The notes: generated from the letters alone by a model not told the origin. A DNA stretch of 64,000 nucleotides from Anoxybacteroides tepidamans (GCF_014201465.1 NZ_JACHEP010000010.1:32802-96801); one strand, 5' to 3'; positions 17,730-26,134 are shown, counted from the stretch's first letter. Program-made: numbers and translations.

Positions 17730-18365
17730 ATGGAACTACAATTAGCATTGGATCTTGTAAACATTCCAGAGGCAAAGAAGCTGGTGAAAGAAGTTGAGGA
17801 GTATGTGGATATTGTAGAAATCGGCACACCGGTTATTATTAATGAAGGTCTTAGAGCTGTTAAGGAAATCAAAGAAGCGTTCCCTAATTTAACCGTTCTA
17901 GCCGATTTAAAAATTATGGATGCAGCCGCATATGAAGTCATGAAAGCATCCGAAGCCGGCGCTGACATTATCACGATTCTTGGAGCTGCCGAAGATATGT
18001 CAATCAAGGGGGCTGTAGAAGAAGCGAGAAAACAAGGCAAAAAAATCTTGGTTGACATGATCGGTGTGAAGAATTTAGAAGAGCGCGCTAAAGAAGTGGA
18101 TGCGTTTGGCGTAGACTATATTTGTGTACACACAGGATACGATCTTCAAGCAGTCGGAAAAAATTCTCTTGAAGATCTTCTAACAATTAAACGTGTCGTG
18201 AAAAACGCGAAAACTGCTATCGCAGGCGGCATTAAATTAAACACGTTGCCAGAAGTGATTAAAGCAAAACCAGATCTTGTTATTGTAGGTGGCGGTATTA
18301 CTGGACAAGAAGATAAACGCGCTGTAGCTGCTGAAATGAAAAAAATGATCCAACAAGGTGAATGA
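17730..18365 (+). CDS. hxlA: 3-hexulose-6-phosphate synthase
   Basis: A 211-residue TIM-barrel enzyme that condenses formaldehyde with ribulose 5-phosphate to give hexulose 6-phosphate, the fixation step of the RuMP pathway. Nearly the whole chain follows B. subtilis HxlA: MELQLALDLVNIPEA, EIGTPVIINEGLRAVKEIK, LADLKIMDA (the OMPDC-superfamily DxKxxD catalytic motif) and AGGIKLNTLPEV. The ribosome site is AGGGGGGAAG. Its stop overlaps the start region of hxlB. Transcription should be induced by formaldehyde through HxlR at 17585-17645. Confidence 0.95.
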   Translation: MELQLALDLVNIPEAKKLVKEVEEYVDIVEIGTPVIINEGLRAVKEIKEAFPNLTVLADLKIMDAAAYEVMKASEAGADIITILGAAEDMSIKGAVEEARKQGKKILVDMIGVKNLEERAKEVDAFGVDYICVHTGYDLQAVGKNSLEDLLTIKRVVKNAKTAIAGGIKLNTLPEVIKAKPDLVIVGGGITGQEDKRAVAAEMKKMIQQGE

Positions 18366-18369
18366 AGCT

Positions 18370-18927
18370 ATGCAGGCTACACAATATTTAGCGGAAATCA
18401 TACAAGAGTTAAATCGTACAATAGATTTAATAGCTGATAAAGAAGCTGAAAAACTGGTAAATGGAATTTTGGAATCAAAGAAAATTTTTGTCGCTGGCGC
18501 AGGTAGATCTGGATTTATGTCCAAATCTTTTGCGATGCGAATGATGCACATGGGGCTAGATGCCTACGTTGTAGGTGAAACCATCACTCCTAACTTGGAA
18601 AAAGATGATATTTTAATCATCGGATCCGGTTCAGGAGAAACGAAAACGTTAGTTTCTATGGCTGAAAAAGCAAAACGATTAGGTGCAACAGTAGCGCTTG
18701 TCACGATTTTCCCTGAATCGACCATTGGACAACTAGCAGATTTCACTGTTAAACTACCGGGTTCACCTAAAGATCAATCGGATAATGGATACAAAACTAT
18801 ACAGCCAATGGGATCACTATTTGAGCAAACCCTCTTATTATTTTATGATGCGATCATATTGAGATGTATGGAGAAAAAGGGATTGGACTCCAATACGATG
18901 TTTAAAAGGCATGCCAACCTTGAATAG
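18370..18927 (+). CDS. hxlB: 6-phospho-3-hexuloisomerase
   Basis: A 185-residue SIS-domain isomerase that converts hexulose 6-phosphate to fructose 6-phosphate. The sugar-isomerase motifs VAGAGRSGFMSKSFAMR and GSGSGETKTL are present, and the end (KGLDSNTMFKRHANLE) matches HxlB. An upstream GTG at 18358 lies inside hxlA; ATG 18370 with AAGGTGA eight bases before it gives the usual N-terminus. It is translationally coupled with hxlA and followed by a terminator. Together the two enzymes remove free formaldehyde and feed it into sugar phosphates. Confidence 0.95.
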   Translation: MQATQYLAEIIQELNRTIDLIADKEAEKLVNGILESKKIFVAGAGRSGFMSKSFAMRMMHMGLDAYVVGETITPNLEKDDILIIGSGSGETKTLVSMAEKAKRLGATVALVTIFPESTIGQLADFTVKLPGSPKDQSDNGYKTIQPMGSLFEQTLLLFYDAIILRCMEKKGLDSNTMFKRHANLE

Positions 18928-18995
18928 CCGTAAGGAGTCCTAGTCAAAATTTTAAACTAATTCAAGTCATTGATCAAACTGATTTTTAAAGAACA

Positions 18996-19041
18996 AAAAG
19001 ACCGCAAAGAGCTCCCTTTAAGGAAAACTTTGCGGTCTTTT
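18996..19041 (+). terminator. Terminator of hxlAB
   Basis: A 14-bp stem AAAAGACCGCAAAG / CTTTGCGGTCTTTT with an 18-base loop, ending in T4. Confidence 0.85.
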
Positions 19042-19151
19042 CATTAGATGATGTGAAGTATGAAGATTTCTTATCTTTTCGTGAGAATACGCGTCATGAC
19101 CGATCTAAACATAATAAAAACTATTTTATACCAGCGCAACATGTTGTTTAA

Positions 19152-19185
19152 ATCAAAAAGGCGTCCCCATATAGGAGAGCGCCTT
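19152..19185 (-). terminator. Terminator of the DJ-1/PfpI gene
   Basis: On the minus strand AAGGCG…CGCCTT forms the stem, followed by TTTTTGATTT. It lies just beyond the stop at 19198. Confidence 0.65.
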
Positions 19186-19197
19186 GGCAAAATGATT

Positions 19198-19749
19198 TTA
19201 TTTGTTTAACAACTTAATAAATTCGCGCATAAACGCTGGTAAATCTGGCCATGCATGAGCAGATACGAAATTGTCATCAACATGAGTTGGCTCAGATACA
19301 TAGTTGGCGCCAATCGCTTCCACACCTGGCTTGCAGGCAATGTATGCTGTCATGCTGCGCCCTTTCACGACATCAGGAATGGTTTCGAGCACGAGCGAAG
19401 CGTGGCAAATCGCTGCTACTGGCTTGTTAGCCTCAAAGAAATGACGTACGATTTTTGGTAAGTTTTTATCGAGGCGGATATATTCTGGCGCACGTCCTCC
19501 CGGAATAACGAGCGCATCGTATTGTGTTGGGTCGATGTCTGCAAATGATGCATGCGCATCAATGAGATAGCCCGGTTTTTCCACAAAAGTATCCCAATCA
19601 GCGAAATCGTGAACAACTGTATGCAGTTTCTTTTTCTTTGGTGCAGCGATTGTAACCTCAAATCCTTCCTCTAACAAACGGTAGTACGGATAATACACCT
19701 CTAACGCTTCGACTGCATCTCCTGTAACAATTAACACTTTTTTGCTCAT
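19198..19749 (-). CDS. DJ-1/PfpI family protein
   Basis: A 183-residue class I glutamine-amidotransferase-like protein. The nucleophile-elbow cysteine lies in VAAICHASLVL (near residue 101); the YDALVIPGGRAPEYIRL strand and a late HAWPDLPAFM segment complete the fold. Members act as chaperones, glyoxalase-III-type hydratases or proteases. The upstream frame extends to 19824, but AGGAGG is spaced 9 bases before ATG 19749. Its place between hxlAB and the nitrilase operon suggests a part in aldehyde stress, which is an inference from context only. Confidence 0.8.
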   Translation of the reverse strand: MSKKVLIVTGDAVEALEVYYPYYRLLEEGFEVTIAAPKKKKLHTVVHDFADWDTFVEKPGYLIDAHASFADIDPTQYDALVIPGGRAPEYIRLDKNLPKIVRHFFEANKPVAAICHASLVLETIPDVVKGRSMTAYIACKPGVEAIGANYVSEPTHVDDNFVSAHAWPDLPAFMREFIKLLNK

Positions 19750-19927
19750 TTTGAACAACCTCCTCGCGATTGTAATTATAGGAAGGAAAATGTGCTCTTT
19801 TCTTAAAAGGCATCTATATGACAAGTCTCATTAACAGAGCGTGTTGTCACAACCGAATGATAAAAGAATTTTTATGGATTTTTTTCCATTTGGATTTTTC
19901 AAATTAAATGACTGCAACGCTAGTACA

Positions 19928-20599
19928 TTAAATATTGAGAAGCAATACAGTATCCTTGGCCTCCAGATTTTCAATCATTTCATACCAAGATTTTGGTTTA
20001 TTCGGTAAGACGGAATAATAACGTTTCAAAAACTTCACAACAAGATCCGCTGGAAGTTCATTCACGTTATCGTCCATCGGAAGGAAACAAAGGTCGAGCC
20101 CTGTTACGGCCTCGCCATCATTGTTCCAAGATGGATGGACATAAGGGAAGTCAAGTCGCTTATAGCCAAGATGGGATAATACTTCACGGCGAACATATGG
20201 ATCCATCGGCTTAATTCCGCCAAATTCATAATGTTCTACTCGATAAGGATCATAAATTTCAGCAAACATGCCAAATAACTGCTTTCCGTTTGCTGCGGCC
20301 CAAGCGTTCAAATCCTCTAGTCTCTTTTGCGCTAAAAATCGCCCGATCCCAAGTCCTGCTTGGCCGATGATCGTGAAATCTGTCATCGCGACATTTAAAT
20401 CTTCATAATAGCGATACTCGGTCGCACCTACGACATTCCCTTCATGAACTGCCACACATACACGAATCCCCGGATCCTCAAGAGGCTCTTTCCAAAGATC
20501 GAATGCTAATACTTCTTCAGGAGGAAATACATCTTGCATCAATTCGTGCATTTTTTTAAATAAAGGGTCTTCAATACTCGTAATTCTGCGATATTCCAT
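19928..20599 (-). CDS. GNAT-like acetyltransferase family protein (last gene of nitrilase operon)
   Basis: A 223-residue protein whose middle (VCVAVHEGNVVGATEYRYYE… GLGIGRFLAQKRLEDLN) resembles a GNAT fold with a weak acetyl-CoA loop G-L-G-I-G-R. The C-terminal half (PYVRREVLSHLGYKRLDFPYVHPSW) is not typical GNAT. Its ATG lies 4 bases beyond the stop of the next upstream gene and AAGGAGAATGATGAA spans the junction, so it is co-translated. Substrate unknown. It may acetylate, or only bind, a product of the preceding enzymes. Confidence 0.6.
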   Translation of the reverse strand: MEYRRITSIEDPLFKKMHELMQDVFPPEEVLAFDLWKEPLEDPGIRVCVAVHEGNVVGATEYRYYEDLNVAMTDFTIIGQAGLGIGRFLAQKRLEDLNAWAAANGKQLFGMFAEIYDPYRVEHYEFGGIKPMDPYVRREVLSHLGYKRLDFPYVHPSWNNDGEAVTGLDLCFLPMDDNVNELPADLVVKFLKRYYSVLPNKPKSWYEMIENLEAKDTVLLLNI

Positions 20600-20603
20600 T
20601 TCA

Positions 20604-21290
20604 TCATTCTCCTTGTGAAGATTTTGATGTATAAAAAGGATTTTTCCATTCCATTAGTGCTGCATAATTACAAGATTCTTCATCCTCTAAATAGTTCGCC
20701 ACCACTTTCACAGGAGTGCGGCCGCAGCGAAGCAGAAAGGTAATAACAGGATCTTTCAATTCGCCTTTTACGACAGCTTCAAGGTATTGTTCCGCCGTCA
20801 TCTCATCAGCTTTTTTATGATAGCCAGGCATTCTACCTCCGCCAAGCAGACGTTCCAATCTCAATTGAATGACGACTTCATACATGGATAGCATCAGCCA
20901 TTTTCCCAGCCCTAATTTGCGATAAGCAGGGCGCACGCCAATATCAACGACATAAAGCGTATTTCCATTTGGATTATGGTTACGAATATATCCATTATCG
21001 GTGATCTCTTCCCATGTATGTTCCGGATGGCTAGGATCAAAGTTAACAATTAATCCTGTCATTGATCCCGCAATTTCACCATCAACCTCCACACATAAGG
21101 CACCCTCTGGAAAGAGCGTAACATGGTTTTTCAATTGTTCCGTGTTCCACCATAACTCAGAGGGGAACGGTGGCGGGAAACTTTCCTGTTGGATGCGGAT
21201 TAAGCCAGGAAAGTCTTTTTCTTCATAATTTCGGATCACTGCTGGAACAGGTCGGTCTTGATCAAAGACGTAAAATTCTTTTCGATACAT
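20604..21290 (-). CDS. GNAT family N-acetyltransferase (middle gene of nitrilase operon)
   Basis: A 228-residue protein with a clear GNAT core: IRNYEEKDFPGLIRIQQESF at the start, LCVEVDGEIAGSMTG, and the acetyl-CoA loop VRPAYRKLGLGKWLM (Q/RxxGxG/A type) near residue 125. In B. subtilis YhcX and many other bacteria a domain like this is fused to a carbon-nitrogen hydrolase. Here the hydrolase is the gene immediately upstream, 24 bases away, so the pair looks like the split form of that fusion. Confidence 0.75.
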   Translation of the reverse strand: MYRKEFYVFDQDRPVPAVIRNYEEKDFPGLIRIQQESFPPPFPSELWWNTEQLKNHVTLFPEGALCVEVDGEIAGSMTGLIVNFDPSHPEHTWEEITDNGYIRNHNPNGNTLYVVDIGVRPAYRKLGLGKWLMLSMYEVVIQLRLERLLGGGRMPGYHKKADEMTAEQYLEAVVKGELKDPVITFLLRCGRTPVKVVANYLEDEESCNYAALMEWKNPFYTSKSSQGE

Positions 21291-21314
21291 TCTTCCCCCT
21301 CCTTGTAGAACAGC

Positions 21315-22172
21315 TTATTTCCAATCCGGATAGAGATCTGTACGGCGATCACGCCATGTAGTAACCGATCCTTTTTCACGAACTTGGTATAATAATTCTA
21401 AATCAAGATCAGCGGTTACAACCATATCATGATTGATTTCTCCTTCGACTAAGATGCCGCGCGGAGGAAATGGAATATCGTTCGGTGTAATCACCGCCGC
21501 TTGCCCAAAATTCGCCCGCATAAAATCAACCGTAGGAAGAGAACCAACCGTACCAGTGGTAACGACATAGACTTGATTTTCGACTGCTCTCGCATGGCTT
21601 GTGTAGCGGACACGATGGAATCCGTGACGATCATCGGTGCAAGAAGGACAGAAAATAACATCGGCACCTTTCGCTTTAGCCATGCGAACGATCTCTGGAA
21701 ATTCGATGTCATAGCAGGTCAACATCGCAATCGTTCCTTTGTCGGTCTCAAACACTTGTAGGCCATCGCCAGGTGACATGTTCCATTCCTTTACTTCCGT
21801 AGGCGTAATATGAAGCTTTGCTTGCTCTGCGACTCTTCCGTCTGGGTAGAACAAATGAGCAACGTTGTACAATCGGTCGCCTTTACGAATGACATGGGTT
21901 CCCCCAATAATATGCATCTTTGTTTGCTTAGCCAAATTTATAAACAAAGAACGATACTGTTCTGTAAAATCTGGAAGATCTTGAATAGTCAAAGGCTGTC
22001 CTTGTTCATTGCCAATCGACATGAGCTGAGTTGTAAAAAATTCTGGGAATAAAACAAAATCTGCATCAAATTCTTGAGCCGTTTTAATATAATGCTCGAC
22101 TTGATTGGCAAATTCCTCAAAAGAATTGATAGTATGGAGATGATATTGAACAGCTGAGACTCTTAGCTTCAT
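21315..22172 (-). CDS. Carbon-nitrogen hydrolase (nitrilase superfamily)
   Basis: A 285-residue enzyme with the nitrilase Glu-Lys-Cys triad: E in FPEFFTTQ (near residue 43), K in EQAKLHITPTE (near 120) and C in LTCYDIEFPE (near 153). It hydrolyses an amide or nitrile C-N bond; the substrate is not evident. It heads a three-gene operon with two GNAT proteins. Upstream are two tandem copies of a 38-43 bp repeat and an AAGT-N4-ACTT site like the HxlR operators, so control by the formaldehyde regulator is possible. The operon's setting suggests processing of a formaldehyde adduct or amide, but this is speculative. Confidence 0.8.
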   Translation of the reverse strand: MKLRVSAVQYHLHTINSFEEFANQVEHYIKTAQEFDADFVLFPEFFTTQLMSIGNEQGQPLTIQDLPDFTEQYRSLFINLAKQTKMHIIGGTHVIRKGDRLYNVAHLFYPDGRVAEQAKLHITPTEVKEWNMSPGDGLQVFETDKGTIAMLTCYDIEFPEIVRMAKAKGADVIFCPSCTDDRHGFHRVRYTSHARAVENQVYVVTTGTVGSLPTVDFMRANFGQAAVITPNDIPFPPRGILVEGEINHDMVVTADLDLELLYQVREKGSVTTWRDRRTDLYPDWK

Positions 22173-22207
22173 AAAGTCTCCTCCTTTCTTGACATAAAAA
22201 ATTATAC

Positions 22208-22302
22208 CTATTCATGTTATGATAGGTGATACCGTTATTATAAGTGAAAAAATTTTGCTCTATTCATGTTATGGATGATAAGTGATAATGTTATTATAAA
22301 GT
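22208..22302. repeat. Two tandem imperfect direct repeats upstream of the nitrilase operon
   Basis: The unit starts CTATTCATGTTAT, passes through TGATA and ends GTTATTATAA. Copies run from 22208 to about 22246 and from 22260 to about 22302, start to start 52 bases. They cover the likely promoter region of the minus-strand nitrilase operon, so they may be paired regulator sites. Confidence 0.6.
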
Positions 22303-22319
22303 ACATCATCAACTTTACC

Positions 22320-22331
22320 AAGTACATACTT
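22320..22331. promoter_or_regulatory. HxlR-like operator candidate
   Basis: AAGTACATACTT, an AAGT-N4-ACTT inverted repeat of the same form as AAGTGCGTACTT at the hxlA and adh promoters. It lies between the nitrilase operon and hxlR. Confidence 0.4.
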
Positions 22332-22405
22332 TTACGTAATATAGTGCGGAAAAGTATACTATAAATAAAAATGTGCAAATTAATGAATGATCAACGTACA
22401 TGCGG

Positions 22406-22441
22406 AAAAACCAACGGGAAGCGATCTGCCCGTTGGTTTTT
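22406..22441. terminator. Strong bidirectional terminator downstream of hxlR
   Basis: AAAAACCAACGGG pairs with CCCGTTGGTTTTT around an 11-base loop. It can end the hxlR transcript (minus strand). On the plus strand it would end a short transcript from the possible -10 TATACT at 22355-22360. Confidence 0.8.
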
Positions 22442-22596
22442 TAGTGTTTGATTCGCTTATCATTTTCATTTTCGTTGCTTTTTTGTTAATCGCTATCTTG
22501 GAGGAAGGGATCTCTACAAGATTTTGCGTGTCAATAAAAACGCATAATAATAAAAGAAGGTTTGTTTTGAACCTTTAATTTAAATAGAGAGAGTTT

Positions 22597-22962
22597 TTAC
22601 TTGACGGACTCATGAATTTTTACTTGGTCTTTCACAACAGTCTCCATGTAGTTTTTGCCCCATTCATACATAGCATCGAGAATCGGCATTAGACTTTTCC
22701 CATATTCGGTCAGTGAATATTCCACTTTTGGCGGAACAACGGGATAGACTTTGCGATGAACAATGAGGTCTTCTTCCAGCTCCCGCAATTGGTTAACAAG
22801 CATTCTTTGGGTGATGCCTGGCATGAGAGCCTTCAGTTCACCAAATCGCTTCGTTCCCCCTTTTCCTAGATGCCATAAAATAAGCATTTTCCATTTACCC
22901 CCGATGACAGCGAGCGTCAATTCTTTTTCACAGTTATATACCTTACCACAAACATGTCCCAT
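22597..22962 (-). CDS. hxlR: HxlR-family transcriptional activator
   Basis: A 121-residue winged-helix protein nearly collinear with B. subtilis HxlR, the formaldehyde-responsive activator of hxl[22 protein letters not shown], then [14 protein letters not shown] and [17 protein letters not shown] cysteine near the N-terminus (YNCEKE) sits where related regulators sense aldehydes. A longer frame starts at 23010; ATG 22962 with GGAGGTGA 4-5 bases ahead gives the normal N-terminus. It is divergent from the alcohol dehydrogenase gene. Predicted targets are the operators at 17606, 23210 and possibly 23020 and 22320. Confidence 0.92.
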   Translation of the reverse strand: MGHVCGKVYNCEKELTLAVIGGKWKMLILWHLGKGGTKRFGELKALMPGITQRMLVNQLRELEEDLIVHRKVYPVVPPKVEYSLTEYGKSLMPILDAMYEWGKNYMETVVKDQVKIHESVK

Positions 22963-22981
22963 TTCTTTCACCTCCGTATCT

Positions 22982-23034
22982 ATTATAACCGATAGTATAC
23001 ATTTTATCACTATATGCTAAAAGTGCATATACTT
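22982..23034 (-). promoter_or_regulatory. hxlR promoter with adjoining HxlR-like site
   Basis: On the minus strand, -35 GTGATA (23010-23005), 17 bases, -10 TATAAT (22987-22982). The overlapping plus-strand text ATTTTATCACTA (23001) followed by AAAGTGCATATACTT (23020-23034) resembles the two conserved blocks at the hxlA and adh promoters. Autoregulation is possible. Confidence 0.5.
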
Positions 23035-23188
23035 ACAAACAAACATTATACACATTTAAGTACTTCGTTTCCACAAATGATAGTTGGTGTTTTTTCCTCA
23101 TGGGTAAAGGTTCATTATGAATATGTCCCATTCATCGTATCTCTTTGTCCATTATAACATTAGGTATACTTTTATATACTATATTGTA

Positions 23189-23249
23189 TTTTTATCACTA
23201 CATGATAATAAAGTGCGTACTTTTAAAAATATGTTATACCTATTATACT
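23189..23249 (+). promoter_or_regulatory. Alcohol dehydrogenase promoter with HxlR-type operator
   Basis: TTTTTATCACTA (23189-23200), operator AAAGTGCGTACTTT (23210-23223) and -10 TATACT (23244-23249). The spacing is identical to the hxlAB promoter at 17585-17645, so both should answer to the same activator. Confidence 0.7.
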
Positions 23250-23289
23250 AGCGTCTGTACAACAAATCATAAGTACAGGAGGGAACAAC

Positions 23290-24456
23290 ATGAATCGTTT
23301 TACTATTCCACGCGATATTTATTTCGGCGAGAATGCTCTCGATGTTTTGAAAACGTTGGAAGGATCAAAAGCTGTTCTCGTCATTGGTGGTAGCTCCGTC
23401 AAGAAAAATGGGAATCTTGATAAAATTCAACAACTTCTTTCAGGAGCCAATATAGAAACAACAGTGATCGAGGGGATTACGACGGAACCGACGACCCAAA
23501 TGGTCAAAAAAGGTGTACGTGTTCTTCATGATTTTCAGCCTGACTGGGTAATTGGAATTGGCGGTGGATCGGTAATGGATGCGGCGAAAGCGATGTGGCT
23601 GTTCTATGAGCATCCAGAATTAACATTCGAAGAAGCGACTCGTCCATTTAGCTTGCCGCGCTTGCGTACAAAAGCAAAATTCGTGGGAATTCCAACTACA
23701 AGCGGAAGCGCATCTGAAATCTCCAATTTATCGGTGATTACCGACGCGGAAACAGGTGTCAAATATCCATTGGCTGATTTCGAATTGACACCAGATATGG
23801 CAATTATCGATCCGGTTATGGTTCAATCCATGCCGAAGCATGTGATAGCTTACAGTGGAATGGACGCGATCACACACAGCATTGAAGCATATGTAGCGAA
23901 GCCTCGTACCGTTTTCACCGATTCGATGGCGATTGAAGCTGCTGAAATACTTAAAGAGAATCTTCTTGCTTCTTATCTGGGAGATCTAAAAGCTCGTGAG
24001 CAAGTCCATTATGCTCAGGCGATGGCCGGCATGGCATTTGCTAATGCGGTACTAGGGAACGTGCACAGTCTTTCTCACAAAAGTGGCCCAACCTTTAATA
24101 TCGCGCATGGATGTGCCAATGCGATTTATTTACCATATGTGATTCAATTTAATCGCAAGATAGTCGAGGACCGTTATGCATCAATTGCAAAACGACTCGG
24201 TCTGAAAGGTGAAAACAATAAAGAATTGGTAGATTCGCTTATTTCTTGGATTCGTGACTTGAATCAAAACATGAACATTCCAAATACGCTCCAAGAGTAT
24301 GGAGTATCCGAGGAGATGTTCCACGCACACGTAGATGAAATGGCAGCCAATGCCGTGAAAGATCCATGTACAAGCACCAATCCGCGTGAAACATCTGTAG
24401 AAGAAATGAAAAAATTATATATCGCAGCGTTTTATGGTCTGGATGTTAACTTCTAA
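23290..24456 (+). CDS. Iron-containing (group III) alcohol dehydrogenase
   Basis: A 388-residue NAD(P)-dependent enzyme. The nucleotide-binding IGIGGGSVMDAAKAM segment (near residue 93) and metal ligands in MAIIDPVM, GMDAITHSIEAY, HSLSHKSGP and NIAHGCANAIYLP are all present. Group III members include the methanol dehydrogenase of Bacillus methanolicus and butanol or lactaldehyde dehydrogenases. An HxlR-type promoter links it to formaldehyde, so methanol/formaldehyde or another aldehyde-alcohol pair is plausible. AGGAGGG precedes the ATG. A terminator separates it from zwf. Confidence 0.85.
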   Translation: MNRFTIPRDIYFGENALDVLKTLEGSKAVLVIGGSSVKKNGNLDKIQQLLSGANIETTVIEGITTEPTTQMVKKGVRVLHDFQPDWVIGIGGGSVMDAAKAMWLFYEHPELTFEEATRPFSLPRLRTKAKFVGIPTTSGSASEISNLSVITDAETGVKYPLADFELTPDMAIIDPVMVQSMPKHVIAYSGMDAITHSIEAYVAKPRTVFTDSMAIEAAEILKENLLASYLGDLKAREQVHYAQAMAGMAFANAVLGNVHSLSHKSGPTFNIAHGCANAIYLPYVIQFNRKIVEDRYASIAKRLGLKGENNKELVDSLISWIRDLNQNMNIPNTLQEYGVSEEMFHAHVDEMAANAVKDPCTSTNPRETSVEEMKKLYIAAFYGLDVNF

Positions 24457-24491
24457 TTGACAAGTATCATCAAAATTTCTTAACCAAAGAT

Positions 24492-24526
24492 AAAAAGATC
24501 GGATTCCATTTGAATCTGATCTTTTT
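24492..24526 (+). terminator. Terminator after the alcohol dehydrogenase gene
   Basis: AAAAAGATC-GATTC pairs with GAATC-GATCTTTTT with one mismatch, ending in T5. Confidence 0.75.
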
Positions 24527-24573
24527 ATCTCACAGTATTCAAAAGTTTTCGGTTCAAGATGGGGGAATGAAAA

Positions 24574-26031
24574 TTGGATTCTATGACCTTTGTTTTGTTT
24601 GGGGCAACAGGTGATTTAGCTAAAAGAAAAATTTTTCCAGCTTTATATCATTTATTTCTCGATCAAAAAATGCCTCATTCATTTTCCATTATTGGTTTAG
24701 GTAGAAGAGAATGGTCGGATGATGAATTTCAAACACATGTGGAACATTCGTTAAAAACATTTTCTACACGTTTCATCCACGACCGTTCCAAATTGGAACA
24801 ATTTCTTCGCGCATTTCGTTATAGTCCTTTAGATGTAACGAATATGGACGGGTATAAAAAGCTATTGGAAATCGTTCAGCAACGTGAAAAAGAATTGAAT
24901 ATTCCTGAAAACCGCATGTTTTATTTATCTGTTGCGCCAGAGTTTTTTGATGTAATTACGTCGAACATCAAGGAAAGTGGATTAGGATCAACAAAAGGTT
25001 GGAAACGTCTAATTATCGAAAAACCATTTGGGCATGATTTGAAATCAGCCCAAGATTTAAACGAAAAGTTAAGTCAAGCTTTCGAAGAAGATGAAATTTA
25101 TCGGGTAGATCATTATCTCGGAAAGCCAATGGTCCAAAATCTCGAAGCTTTAAAATTTGCCAACCCTGTGTTTCAAGCATTATGGAACAATCAGCACATA
25201 GCCAATGTACAAATTACGGCTAGTGAAACGGTTGGGGTAGAAGAAAGAGCGGGTTATTATGACCGGGCAGGGTCGATTCGCGATATGTTTCAAAATCATA
25301 TGCTGCAATTGTTAATGATGACAGCCATGCACGTGCCAAAACGGATCAGCTCACAAGACATCCGTAATGAAAAAAGAAAGATCATGGAATCCCTTCGACT
25401 ACTACAAAAAGAAGAAGTAGGTTTACACGTTGTTCGCGGCCAATACGGTCCGGGAGAAATCGATGGTAAATCAGTTGTTGGATATAAAGAAGAACCTGGG
25501 GTTGATGCTTCTTCCACAACGGATACATTCGTTGCGGCTCGTTTATGGATTGATGATGAGTTTTGGAGCGGGGTGCCATTCTATATTCGTACAGGTAAAA
25601 GAATGAAGGAAAAGTCTACACGTATTGTCATTGAATTCAAAAATCCATTAAAGGAATGGTACTTTCCAAAAAATGAGAAAACGGCTCCTAATCTTTTAGT
25701 GATTGAAATCAATCCGAACGAAGGGGTTTCGTTGCAATTCAATAGTAAAAATGTATTAAACGATGGAAAGATGGAGACCGTTCATATGCGCGTTGCGACT
25801 AGCCAAAAAAATGTACCCGAAGCCTATGAACTCTTAATTTTTGATGCTTTACGTGGCGACTCGACTTTCTTTGCTCATTGGAAAGAAGTTGAATTATCTT
25901 GGAAGTGGATACAGCCTGTTTTAGAAGCATTTGAGGAAAATCTTCTTCCTCTTCACACATATCGTTCCGGTTCGATGGGACCAGAGGCTTCTCATCAATT
26001 ATTAGAAGAGGACGGATTTCATTGGTGGTAG
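24574..26031 (+). CDS. zwf: Glucose-6-phosphate 1-dehydrogenase
   Basis: A 485-residue oxidoreductase that turns glucose 6-phosphate into 6-phosphogluconolactone with NADP reduction. The dinucleotide motif GATGDLAKRKIFPALY and the active-site RVDHYLGKP (His as base) are intact. The start is TTG 24574, 7 bases after GGGGGAA; ATG 24583 is in frame but poorly spaced. It begins the zwf-gnd-pgi run directly downstream of the formaldehyde-controlled dehydrogenase. Here it can supply the oxidative limb of a cyclic RuMP pathway. Confidence 0.92.
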   Translation: MDSMTFVLFGATGDLAKRKIFPALYHLFLDQKMPHSFSIIGLGRREWSDDEFQTHVEHSLKTFSTRFIHDRSKLEQFLRAFRYSPLDVTNMDGYKKLLEIVQQREKELNIPENRMFYLSVAPEFFDVITSNIKESGLGSTKGWKRLIIEKPFGHDLKSAQDLNEKLSQAFEEDEIYRVDHYLGKPMVQNLEALKFANPVFQALWNNQHIANVQITASETVGVEERAGYYDRAGSIRDMFQNHMLQLLMMTAMHVPKRISSQDIRNEKRKIMESLRLLQKEEVGLHVVRGQYGPGEIDGKSVVGYKEEPGVDASSTTDTFVAARLWIDDEFWSGVPFYIRTGKRMKEKSTRIVIEFKNPLKEWYFPKNEKTAPNLLVIEINPNEGVSLQFNSKNVLNDGKMETVHMRVATSQKNVPEAYELLIFDALRGDSTFFAHWKEVELSWKWIQPVLEAFEENLLPLHTYRSGSMGPEASHQLLEEDGFHWW

Positions 26032-26058
26032 CTCGTGTCGAACTCCATTCTCATCAAA

Positions 26059-26087
26059 TTGAACTATAGGTTAGCTGTGCGTATATA
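26059..26087 (+). promoter_or_regulatory. Putative sigma-A promoter for gnd
   Basis: TTGAAC (26059-26064), 17-base spacer, TATATA (26082-26087), 48 bases before the gnd start. It suggests gnd-pgi can be transcribed apart from zwf. Confidence 0.5.
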
Positions 26088-26134
26088 CGTATAAAATGTG
26101 AATGGCGAAAGGTTAAATCTAGGAGGCAATGAAC

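Noticed and set aside
22387..22578. 63-codon plus-strand ORF between the nitrilase operon and hxlR
   Set aside because: Its first third is the terminator hairpin at 22406-22441, it has no ribosome site, and the hydrophobic stretch is a by-product of T-rich sequence.
24492..24573. HxlR-type operator before zwf
   Set aside because: No AAGT-N4-ACTT site was found between the terminator and the TTG start, so direct HxlR control of zwf is not supported.
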